A stretch of DNA of 64,000 bases, taken from Incumbomyces delicatus. Taxonomy: Eukaryota; Ascomycota; Eurotiomycetes; Chaetothyriales; Trichomeriaceae. The notes below the pieces were generated by a model. The model was not told the DNA's origin. It searched no databases and saw only the letters and a list, made by a program, of their open reading frames with translations. Both the position numbers and the translations under genes were made by a program. The stretch lies in NCBI GenBank assembly GCA_017655985.1, contig JACJVS010000005.1, positions 3,286,001-3,350,000 on the forward strand. The letters run 5' to 3'. Below are positions 43,902 through 52,193 of the stretch, one piece after another (within the stretch, counting starts at the first letter, position 1; the number at the start of each line of letters is the position of its first letter).

Positions 43902-44153
43902 GTTTACCGCAAAATACCGGATTCGTCTAATGCAGTAAAGTAAGCAACAAGAAGAATTTGTTGCAGTGGACAGGACGAGAAAGTGGGAGGTGAAAATGCC
44001 AGTGTGTGAGAGAGCCCACCTTCACACACACTTTGATCACATGTCTTCTCAAGAACCTACCCACCTGTCTGTTTTAAGTCGCAGGGCAACAGCTAAATCC
44101 ACGCAGCTGTTGTTCTTCAACCATATTCATCTTCCACCGTGGATAAATTCACG

Positions 44154-45920
44154 ATGGCAGCTGAGATAGATTTGAGCGTCATCGAGCGATGCTCATCTTC
44201 TTCAAAGACAATTTTGAAGAAGATTACGGACATCGGGGCAAGGCTAGGTAGGGGTGCAGGGGACGCTGCATGTCTGCGTATCTTTACTGACTGGGTTGCC
44301 GAAATGCGACACTCAGTGGAGCAGTTTCAGGATCAACTTCAGACCTTGGAGCATGCTGTCAAGCAGGTGATCGAGTCACAAAAGGACAGCGTATCTCAAT
44401 TTGAGAAGGATCTCGCTACGGAGAAGCAGGTTACAAAAGACCAGTTTCTCCGAATTTCTTCTCTGAATGCAGATGCTGACCTTCGAAGGGCAGACTTCGA
44501 GCAGCGTCTCGCACGGTCCAAAAATGACTACTCGTCATTAGAGATGAAATTCAAAATCCTCTCTAGTGAAATGGATCGAGTCAAGACTGAGAAGAACTCA
44601 GAAGCCGAGCGGCATAGGTTAGAGATCACAAGACTCTCATCTGTGGACGGTCGGCTTCGAGAGGATCTTCAAAGATTAGGATCATTGCACAACCATGCAG
44701 AGAATAAGTGTGTCGTGTTGGAGGACAAGGTGAAAACCCTTTCCACAACTGTCAGCACAATTTCGGCGGAGAAGCAAGTCCTCAAGGGCAGGCACGAAGA
44801 AGCTGAGAAGGAAATTGCTGCGCTTCGCCAGCAGTTGGAGATTTTTCAAGCTTTACACGATGCAGAAGTCGAACAGGGCGCCCAGGGGCAAAGGGGGATG
44901 CAGGGCCAAGTTGTCCAGCACCCGCTTGACCAGTCCCCGTTAGTTGCAGAGCAACAGCGTCCCGTGGTGGCAGCGGAAGACAGCGCCACGCCGCTACGGA
45001 CAGCCTCGTCGGATCGTCCCAAGCGACGTTCCATCGAGGTTGATTGGCTTGCACCGAATCCGAACCCAACCAAACGCGGTCGGTCGTTGCATCGCAATGT
45101 TGGGAGATCTTTGAATCTGTCAGCTTCGGGTGAAGTTGGCGAGATTCAAGGTCCTGAGTCAGCTCGTCCTGATTCAAATGAGGGTAGACTGGTGGGTAGT
45201 CTGAGCGCAGAATCAGAGAATATCCCGTCAGTTGTTGATCGGACGCGTGTTGCTTTCGTGTTGCCCGTTCACGGCGCCTCACTTGCAACACAACCAAGCG
45301 TCATTCACGAGCTGGTAACGGCAGGGTCGAGCAACCAAGACCCTGCCGTTGCTGAGACTGCAGATGACAAGGCGCAGAGCATTCGCTCGATGATGCTCCT
45401 CGACTGGGACGCTACGCCCGATGAAGAGCGCAAGATCATGAATATGCTCTTGCGCAACTTCTCGAAGAAAGCGAGCGTTGACAACAAGATCAAAGCCGTG
45501 GACATCCATGTCATCGGTAAGTTCGTTGAGAGGCCCGAGACCCCGAGGCCGTGTCTATGGGCACTGTTGCTGGGTGGTAAAGCGGGAAATGGCGGCTCAG
45601 ACATGACGGCTCTGAACTGCTTGTACTGTACTCAGGGCAGATACGCTGCAGATGCGATCTGCGTTTGGGCTTTGCATCTGACGGGCCTAGATACTGGCTT
45701 TCCGCCTCGGGGGCCAGATGGAAGAGTTCCCGCTCGGGATGGAAGTTCCAGAGCTGCGAAGCATGTTGAGTGGGTCAAGCCTATAGGCTCTGGTCTCACG
45801 CAAGATGTAGGTGGACAACAAATCCGTTGGATTGTGAAAAAACGCAAGGTCAATCAAGGCGACCTTTACGATCCTCAGACGGTATCAAGCCGTTTGGGGG
45901 TAATGGCGGATTATTTTTGA
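44154..45920 (+). CDS. Second coiled-coil protein of the island with Cys motif
   Basis: This is a single frame of 588 residues from the ATG at 44154 (MAAEIDLSVIERC). Residues about 50-245 are heptad-rich (QFQDQLQTLEHAVKQVIES, EEAEKEIAALRQQLEIF). A Gln/Gly linker, a basic patch (PKRRSIEVD, PTKRGRSLHRN) and a compact C-terminal domain follow. That domain contains CLYCTQGRYAADAIC and WIVKKRKV. The plan of head, coiled coil, disordered linker and C-terminal domain parallels the divergent gene at 43901, suggesting partners. No family is recognised. Confidence 0.65.
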   Translation: MAAEIDLSVIERCSSSSKTILKKITDIGARLGRGAGDAACLRIFTDWVAEMRHSVEQFQDQLQTLEHAVKQVIESQKDSVSQFEKDLATEKQVTKDQFLRISSLNADADLRRADFEQRLARSKNDYSSLEMKFKILSSEMDRVKTEKNSEAERHRLEITRLSSVDGRLREDLQRLGSLHNHAENKCVVLEDKVKTLSTTVSTISAEKQVLKGRHEEAEKEIAALRQQLEIFQALHDAEVEQGAQGQRGMQGQVVQHPLDQSPLVAEQQRPVVAAEDSATPLRTASSDRPKRRSIEVDWLAPNPNPTKRGRSLHRNVGRSLNLSASGEVGEIQGPESARPDSNEGRLVGSLSAESENIPSVVDRTRVAFVLPVHGASLATQPSVIHELVTAGSSNQDPAVAETADDKAQSIRSMMLLDWDATPDEERKIMNMLLRNFSKKASVDNKIKAVDIHVIGKFVERPETPRPCLWALLLGGKAGNGGSDMTALNCLYCTQGRYAADAICVWALHLTGLDTGFPPRGPDGRVPARDGSSRAAKHVEWVKPIGSGLTQDVGGQQIRWIVKKRKVNQGDLYDPQTVSSRLGVMADYF

Positions 45921-46950
45921 AGGCATCGCCTCGGCGGTCCTTTGGGTTTGACCCGTCATAGTTCATCATGTAGATTCTTCAATCAATATTGTTGGGCTTA
46001 TTGTCTTTCTGCATGCCCATCTTTCTTTTGCTGCACAATCCAGAACATATGCCATGACGCGTCGGACATCATCGAACTTTGACACGGTATAGCGTCGTAA
46101 TGAATGCCAGCACTACATGAAACGTTGGATTACCAAGCCTTTGCGCTGGGATAATTCGACTTAACGTCGATTTGGGCTTAAATGGGTCAGTAGGGGTAAA
46201 TGGGTCACCCGGATGAAAATCCAAAAAATCCGATTCATGTGATTCACCCATTTACCCCATTAAGCCCAAGTAAACGTTACCTATTAATCCCTCCATACAG
46301 CAGTACAGTAGTTCTCTCACTCCGTCGCTTTCCGCCAGCAAGCATTCAGATAACTTAGGTCTGAAGGCTATGCGGTGTGGTCGCAAAATAGCCAAGCTTT
46401 TGTAGGTGGTTCTCTGGGATGTGTTTGCAAACTTGAATTGCAAAGGGCACAGCACCTGCCCCGCAACATCAGCACTTATGTACGCTACTCTGTACGACTT
46501 TCGGGTTCGCTGACCAACAGTGATTTGAGATAGACAAGATAGCGCCGCTCCTAGCGGAAAATATCCAGTACGTCAAGCGACACTGTTTTATAAAATCCGG
46601 ACGCTGATGGGTGTCTAGACTCCAGATAAGTTGGCTCATGGGTGTTGCTCCCGACAAAGTGATAACGTACAGGCATTTTTCTCGATTCCAGAAACTCGTC
46701 GAATAAAATTGTCTCCGGTAAAAGCTAGCTTATCAAGACCAGCGTGTCTGATGAAGATGAGATTCCTTGCTGTCGATGGGGTTGGGATCGAACGGCTGGT
46801 ATGGGAATCGAGATTGCAGGGCGGTCCGCACTCCTACATCGGCGAAACAATGGCATCTACAACGCGAATAAACTCAAACGCATCACATCATTTTAAAGAG
46901 AGAGCAATTGTATTCAGGTCGACTCTACAAATGCCATCTAACCTAGGTAA
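45921..46950. other. Convergent intergenic space with inverted repeat
   Basis: No gene is supported in this 1-kb space. It carries the long imperfect inverted repeat at 46162-46279. Confidence 0.5.
46162..46279. repeat. 118-bp imperfect inverted repeat
   Basis: The left arm TAACGTCGATTTGGGCTTA pairs with the right arm TAAGCCCAAGTAAACGTTA. Inside it GGGGTAAATGGGTCA (about 46193) pairs with ATTCACCCATTTACCCC (about 46242). AATGGGTCA also repeats directly in the left arm. The structure could be a cruciform, a MITE-like element or a bidirectional terminator between two convergent genes. Confidence 0.8.
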
Positions 46951-48708
46951 CTAGAGACTGATTGCCAGGTTAACCGCTATCTCCGCAACGAGTTCTCTTT
47001 GAGACTCGATCTCGGCGCTTACAGCTTCGTGTTTCTGTGCGTAATTTACGGCAACATCGAACTGCTCCTCAAAGGTCTTGGTCTTCCGATCAGATTCCTC
47101 AAGGTTGGCGGTAATCACACCGCTTCGCTCATGATCGGCAATGGCTGCTCTGAAAGCAAGCTCATCCCGTTCGTCATAGACTTTAGGCCGGCCAAGGGCA
47201 ATACCGGCGTAGGCAGTGGATAACCCTCCTTCCCACGGGTACGCCGAGCACAGCAGGGTCGTCAGCTTCTCATCAAACCCGATATGTGATTTGTGAATAG
47301 TCTGCAACACCTGAAAGGTAGAAGTCTGGGCTGTGAAGAGATCTCCGTGTCGATACTTCAACACAGCGCAGAACAACCCAAAGACGGGGCTGATGTGGCC
47401 TGAATGAGACCAATGGTTGGTACATCTCCCCTCCACGTTCTTCGCGAGGCCAACGTAAGCAAAACATCTAGTGATGTGCTTGTCCAGCAGATCATCTAGC
47501 TTGTTCTCGCGTTGATGTCGAACCCAGGGCAACACGTTAGACTCCATCCACAGAAGCCACTCTTCGTGGTGATGAAATTTGTCGTGGTTCGCCCCCGAGC
47601 CATAGCGCCGCTCTCTCTTGTAGCGCAGCTTTTTTCGAAGCGTCGACTGTCCGGAGTACCCCATGTCGACGCTCCGAGCAAATTTTGCAGACGCCGGGTC
47701 GTTGATGTCAATATACATCTTGATATCCTTGTACGCCTGTTCCAGCTGTCTCATCGTCAACCCCTTGCCGACGTCGGTGGGATCTTGCTGATGTCTAGAT
47801 GTCGTGGGCTGCAGTCGTTGTTGCTTCACCGACACGAATACCGCATACGTGCCTTGGCAATCTTTAGGTTGGACGTATGGTCGGACTCGTGCGGCAAACT
47901 CGGCATCCTGCATCTTGAAAGGCAAGTCGCCTCGGATTAGGGCTGTCAATACCTCCGCCGGCACTGTTGACAGGTAGTAGATTATTTTTCGACCACCGCT
48001 CTTCAAATCATTCAAAATGAGCTTCCAGCTCGGATTGATGTTTTGGAAATCGACCATCGGCTCAGCGGGGAGAGGGGGGTCTTGTGAACTGGAGGCTTCG
48101 CTCGCCGTGCTGATCGACGGGGCTGCTTTGTTCTTTTCGACATTCAAGTCATACTCCCGGTCTCGAGCGGGCTCTTCCCACTGAGAACTCCATCGCCCAT
48201 CATATTCGAAACAAGACCCTTCGTGATAGTCTTGTTCGATGTCAGAGTCTAGCTGTGGGTCGAGTATTTCATCCTCGTCCACACTCGCTTCAGCCATCTG
48301 AGACGCGGCTATCTCAGACAGCTTCAGGCGAGGGCTCCTCATTGTGTTGGCCGTCTGCCCTCTAGACGCTGGGCCTGAAGAGGTCGACGGTGGCAGATTA
48401 TGTCGACGACGCCATTCTTGATGCTCAAGCATGGCTTCGTCTTTCGCAATCTGACCGATCATATAGGCCAGACCTCGCACTCCGAATGTTTCGAAATACC
48501 AAGCCATAGCTTGTTGTCGCTCAGTCATCAGGGGGATAAACCCTTCCCAAGTCGTACGCGCAGGTGGTTCGACAATGTTGAATTTGTCGGTAGCACGAGC
48601 GTCGTGAGCTGAGCTTTCGGCCTCCAGCTCTTTGGACATCTCGTCGAGCTCCATCAGCCTCTTTCTGATAGATGCTCTGGCCAGCATGCTGTCGCTGCGA
48701 GGCTCCAT
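46951..48708 (-). CDS. 585-residue island protein, possible GIY-YIG-like core
   Basis: This is a single frame from the first ATG (MEPRSDSMLARASIRKR). The N-terminal 200 residues are charged and partly disordered. A globular core starts at INPSWKLILNDLKSG (about 225), with GTYAVFVSVK near 286 and QLEQAYKDIKMYID near 321. The segment CFAYVGLAKN (about 415) followed by R428 and HW (432-433) resembles the YVG...R...H core of GIY-YIG nucleases. The match is weak and the catalytic Glu is not assigned. The C-terminus is a helical tail (ESDRKTKTFEEQFDVAVNYA). A decayed copy lacking exactly this core lies at 36760-37490. Confidence 0.65.
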   Translation of the reverse strand: MEPRSDSMLARASIRKRLMELDEMSKELEAESSAHDARATDKFNIVEPPARTTWEGFIPLMTERQQAMAWYFETFGVRGLAYMIGQIAKDEAMLEHQEWRRRHNLPPSTSSGPASRGQTANTMRSPRLKLSEIAASQMAEASVDEDEILDPQLDSDIEQDYHEGSCFEYDGRWSSQWEEPARDREYDLNVEKNKAAPSISTASEASSSQDPPLPAEPMVDFQNINPSWKLILNDLKSGGRKIIYYLSTVPAEVLTALIRGDLPFKMQDAEFAARVRPYVQPKDCQGTYAVFVSVKQQRLQPTTSRHQQDPTDVGKGLTMRQLEQAYKDIKMYIDINDPASAKFARSVDMGYSGQSTLRKKLRYKRERRYGSGANHDKFHHHEEWLLWMESNVLPWVRHQRENKLDDLLDKHITRCFAYVGLAKNVEGRCTNHWSHSGHISPVFGLFCAVLKYRHGDLFTAQTSTFQVLQTIHKSHIGFDEKLTTLLCSAYPWEGGLSTAYAGIALGRPKVYDERDELAFRAAIADHERSGVITANLEESDRKTKTFEEQFDVAVNYAQKHEAVSAEIESQRELVAEIAVNLAISL

Positions 48709-48782
48709 CTCGTTCAAGGCGTTGGATAGCGAACTGGAAATCTTTTGCCTTGGCTAACTAATTGTGTGTGCAGTCGGTCATA

Positions 48783-48824
48783 AGTGAAGGTGGTGGACCC
48801 ACCTTACGTCCACTGTCCTTCACT
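48783..48824. promoter_or_regulatory. 42-bp inverted motif AGTGAAGG...CCTTCACT
   Basis: The 8-bp arms AGTGAAGG (48783-48790) and CCTTCACT (48817-48824) flank GGTGGACCCACC-type inner dyad sequence. It lies in the 258-bp space between divergent genes starting at 48708 and 48967. The embedded GTGAAGGTGG recurs in other island intergenic spaces (38031, 44016 on the opposite strand). A shared regulatory site is inferred. Confidence 0.45.
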
Positions 48825-48966
48825 GCCTTGTGCTAGCCGCCAAGTGAAGACACGCTGTAAAATTTTCCATATCATGTAATTGTAATCCATTCGTAGGCCG
48901 TTCCATTCCCTCTTCTACTCTGCCATATTTCGCACTGCGGTAGCCTCGTTATCGCATTGAGAAATC

Positions 48967-50154
48967 ATGTTGAGCGACGCCACGGTCGCGGAGCTTCGAA
49001 AGCTCCGCTACTGTGACATTCACAAAATGTTTTGCAAGCCCGTAGGCTCCAAGGTCTGCGCGGATTGCGTTGAGGATGGCCTGGGAGACGATTTCGTCTC
49101 TCCAGTCTTCGATGCTTCGATGTCGGTCCACACATCGGCAGAGAAATGTCTAACCAGAGATCGCATAGAGTCGCTTGTATGGCACCTTTATGAGGTCGAC
49201 GCTTTTGCTCTGGCGGCGGCCGTCGAAAGTCTTACCGCTGCCACGAAGCGCCCAAAGGGAGTCGGCGGCACCGGGCCTCGGCCAATGTCATCGGCTCAAA
49301 CTTCAGAACATCCTAGAGTGCCATCTGTTCCTCGCCCGCTTGACAATGGTAGGGCGAGTGTGGCAGCACAGCAAGCACCTGGGGTACCGGTGGAGCAGGG
49401 AGTGCAAGAGACAGAGGCCCACGAGCCAGCTCCGACCGCAGCTCCTATCGCAGCTCCTTCGCAAATTCACGATCGATTTGGTCAACCTCGCAAGGGACAA
49501 CCTATCCTTTTCGGCAGTGTTGATGATCAGATCAGTCCAGCAAGCCACCCGCCAAAGCCAAGAACTCCAGAAATGGGTTCGCAACGAGTCGAGGCGAAGA
49601 ATAGTGCTGGCAGCCACACTACGAAGGTCGACGCCCAGCCCAGCACGGTAACCTCGACCGCACCGGCACAAGAAAGCCATTCTCAAAGTCAGAAGAGCGT
49701 TAGGAATGTCAATACTGGTGTTAGTGTGGTCAAGAAGGCCAAGCCGCGGGCTTCAGACCAGACGTCGGAGTGTGCGACCGTGGAACAGGACGAGAGCAGC
49801 TATTTCGGTCATGTACCCGATTACCTTGTTCCATATGTGCTTGGGATCAAGGAGGAGGAATTGCAGGCTGATCTCTCTGCTGTTTCGACCACCATCGAGA
49901 GATGTATGTATATCTACTCGGAATCTGCTAGCACAGAAGCGGTCCAAGCAGAGATATCGAAGTCTCGTGACAGTTACAGTTATGTTTCCATGGAGAAGGT
50001 CGTGGAACAATACATGAGGGATTACTGTGACGAGCAGGACGCAGAGTCCAAGGCCGCCGCAGACTATCCGGCTCTTAAAGGGGGCATAGCTCCAGACTTT
50101 GGGTCGGATAGGCCGCCTCAAGTTCGGCCGGTGTTATCTCACCTTGCGCGATGA
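48967..50154 (+). CDS. Island protein with N-terminal Cys/His zinc motif (first frame)
   Basis: This is a 395-codon frame from MLSDATVAELRKLRY. Residues 16-34 hold CDIHKMFC and CADC (C16, H19, C23, C31, C34), a likely zinc site. A long Pro/Ala/Ser/Gln-rich disordered middle is followed by a helical region (YLVPYVLGIKEEELQADLS, SMEKVVEQYMRDYCDE). It stops at 50154, but the +1 frame is open from 50090 and continues as a long coding frame. This is therefore probably the N-terminal part of a protein of about 960 residues. Confidence 0.6.
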   Translation: MLSDATVAELRKLRYCDIHKMFCKPVGSKVCADCVEDGLGDDFVSPVFDASMSVHTSAEKCLTRDRIESLVWHLYEVDAFALAAAVESLTAATKRPKGVGGTGPRPMSSAQTSEHPRVPSVPRPLDNGRASVAAQQAPGVPVEQGVQETEAHEPAPTAAPIAAPSQIHDRFGQPRKGQPILFGSVDDQISPASHPPKPRTPEMGSQRVEAKNSAGSHTTKVDAQPSTVTSTAPAQESHSQSQKSVRNVNTGVSVVKKAKPRASDQTSECATVEQDESSYFGHVPDYLVPYVLGIKEEELQADLSAVSTTIERCMYIYSESASTEAVQAEISKSRDSYSYVSMEKVVEQYMRDYCDEQDAESKAAADYPALKGGIAPDFGSDRPPQVRPVLSHLAR

Positions 50155-51208
50155 GCCAGTCGTGGTCAATGGTTGGGAGATTCCAAAGCCGACCGACCAA
50201 ATCAAGGCCAGAACCATTGAAACACCAATGTTTGAGGCCCGTGAGAAGACGGATGAAGCCCTGCGGCACGTCTGGATCGGACGTGTACGTATCAAAGAAG
50301 ACAGAAGATGGTATTGCGGCAAGTGCTCAGTAAATGGGCCTTCCGTATATCATCATGTGAATACTTGTGGCATGTTTTACGAGGTGTATCTCCCCAAGCA
50401 GGACCGGTTGCCCACCGATCCTGACGATCACCCGCTGAGGCCCAAGTGCAAGCATTGTATGCCTATTGAAAAGGCGCGGACACACACGACAACAAGTTGT
50501 GGCAGAGGTATGTGGTACGACTACCCTGGCAACGTGTCGTTGGAAGATGTACCTGCGCAGTGGCGACCTTTTCTCGAGGAGACGGCAAACCCGTACCCGC
50601 CGACCGAGAGAGGTATTCCTCTTCATCCTTGGTGCTACGATCCCAAAGGGCTCGTGGGACTCAAGCCAAAGGGCATAAAAAAGTCCTTGACGTCGCCAAT
50701 TACTCCGCGACTTCTGTATGAGGGGACCCGTGTCACTATTGCCGACCAGATCGATCGTGCTCTTGCCGGGCACGAACCCGAGATACCACCTTGGTCACTG
50801 AGAACGGTGTACACAGGGCCGAGTACCAGGCAGCAACGACCAGGCCCAAATCATCCTAGGAAGCGACTTGTTGCCAAGCCGAAGCAGGAGACCCCAAAAG
50901 CTGGCGACGACAATGGATTTGATGGAACCAACCCCGGTAATTCATCACTTCCAAACGCCAACTTCAAGCGAGATGGGTCATCTTGGATGAGCCATGCATT
51001 CTATGCGAGCATGGGACACATGGTTCACAAACGCGATGCTGATTTTGTGGCCGAGCTCAAAAAGCTCTGGATTGACTACAATGCAGCTCTCGCTTCGGCC
51101 AAGGGCCACGAAGGTCTTCTGAAATGGCGAGATAAAGCCAATCAGACAGCTTTCAATTCGGCTGAAGCCGTACATCAGTCGATGGCAACCTCAGGGCCGC
51201 GTCTCTAA
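50099..51208 (+). CDS. Cys-rich continuation of the 48967 gene in the +1 frame
   Basis: This 369-codon frame has no ATG at its head and overlaps the previous frame, as expected for one gene read through a +1 shift. It has two Cys clusters (RWYCGKCSVNG with HHVNTC, then KCKHC and SCGRGMWYDYPG), which look like zinc-binding units. A basic Pro-rich stretch follows (PNHPRKRLVAKPKQ), then a helical end. It stops at 51208 while the next +1 frame is open (GRVSKRDADFLRKLSETRD). No family is recognised. Confidence 0.55.
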   Translation: MGRIGRLKFGRCYLTLRDEPVVVNGWEIPKPTDQIKARTIETPMFEAREKTDEALRHVWIGRVRIKEDRRWYCGKCSVNGPSVYHHVNTCGMFYEVYLPKQDRLPTDPDDHPLRPKCKHCMPIEKARTHTTTSCGRGMWYDYPGNVSLEDVPAQWRPFLEETANPYPPTERGIPLHPWCYDPKGLVGLKPKGIKKSLTSPITPRLLYEGTRVTIADQIDRALAGHEPEIPPWSLRTVYTGPSTRQQRPGPNHPRKRLVAKPKQETPKAGDDNGFDGTNPGNSSLPNANFKRDGSSWMSHAFYASMGHMVHKRDADFVAELKKLWIDYNAALASAKGHEGLLKWRDKANQTAFNSAEAVHQSMATSGPRL

Positions 51209-51851
51209 ACGAGACGCAGACTTTTTGAGGAAACTGTCTGAAACGAGGGATGCGAAGGAGGATAACTTGTCCAAGTATCCATCCGTCGTTAAACTGCTGC
51301 AGGATGTAGAGCCAAAGAAGCCGAGCACCGAGCAGGAGAAGAAACGCGACAACGGCGAAGCAGGATCTGGTGGCACTGCGCAAAGCGCCGCTGCTGCCGC
51401 CGGCGTGGCAGAAGTTGAACCTCTTTTGAAGCCCGTCATTGCCCGGTTCGAGCATCTTTCTGTATTGGAGACGCCGGATCCGTTGGGCGAGGAGGGTACA
51501 TCCTGGGCTGAGCACATGGACATGTCCAGTGCTTGCATTGACCCCAAGACCGCCGAAGACTGAAGGAATCTAGTGCGCGGGTGGAAGCATCATGTGCAGC
51601 GCTTCTGTGCGCCATGGTTGCTGACGGGATGGCAGTGTGATGCCAACAAAAAGCTGTCGGAGCTGTATGAGGCTTTGCAGAGCAAATTGCCTGTGGCGAC
51701 GGCCGACAAGATCAATGCTGCTGCCGAGCAAACACTGGTTGCCGGCGAGGGGTGCGTTAAGCTGCTCCTTGAGAGAATGAGAGGGCCAGCGGACTCCGGT
51801 CAGATTCCTGGATGGATTGTGTTAATCAGACATTTTTCTATCCCAGTATAG
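51209..51851 (+). pseudogene. C-terminal remainder of the 48967 gene, interrupted
   Basis: The third frame continues the same protein (VSKRDADFLRKLSETRDAKE) to a TGA at 51561-51563 and reopens at once in the same frame (NLVRGWKHHVQRFCAPWLLT) until 51851. The two +1 seams upstream and this in-frame stop suggest a recently inactivated gene, unless recoding or sequence error explains them. The region includes an Ala-rich segment (AQSAAAAAGVAEVEP). Confidence 0.5.
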
Positions 51852-52193
51852 CTCTTCCTTTCCGCGTTCCGTTCTCTCTGTGAGCAGTATCCTTCCGCGC
51901 TGTCTCTTTCTTTACTCTCGTTTAGACCTGTCGACCCAACAATCCGTTTGTTTCCCTGCCATTACGATGGACCATGTGGGTTGCCGTGTGATTGTAGAGG
52001 TAGTTGGCTAGCTGGAATTGGGCCAATCCCACGGTTAAATATCGGTCAAGTACAAGCGATTGCTGAGATCTTGTTCACCACTCAATGACAGAAACTTGTT
52101 GACGTTGAATTGTTTCGTTAACGATTATTTATTGCGGACGGAAGTCGCAAATAGCTATGAGAAGATGAAGCTCTCCTGCAAACCCCGACGAAT
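51852..52193. other. Spacer at the right edge of the island
   Basis: No gene is seen in these 340 bp. They separate the last island frame from the kinase gene. Confidence 0.5.

Noticed and set aside
36700..51900. Starship-type giant element
   Set aside because: No DUF3435-like tyrosine recombinase is visible at either edge or inside, so I do not assign it to that class.
36700..51900. LTR retrotransposon based on the zinc knuckle
   Set aside because: No reverse transcriptase, integrase or protease motif and no flanking long direct repeats were found.
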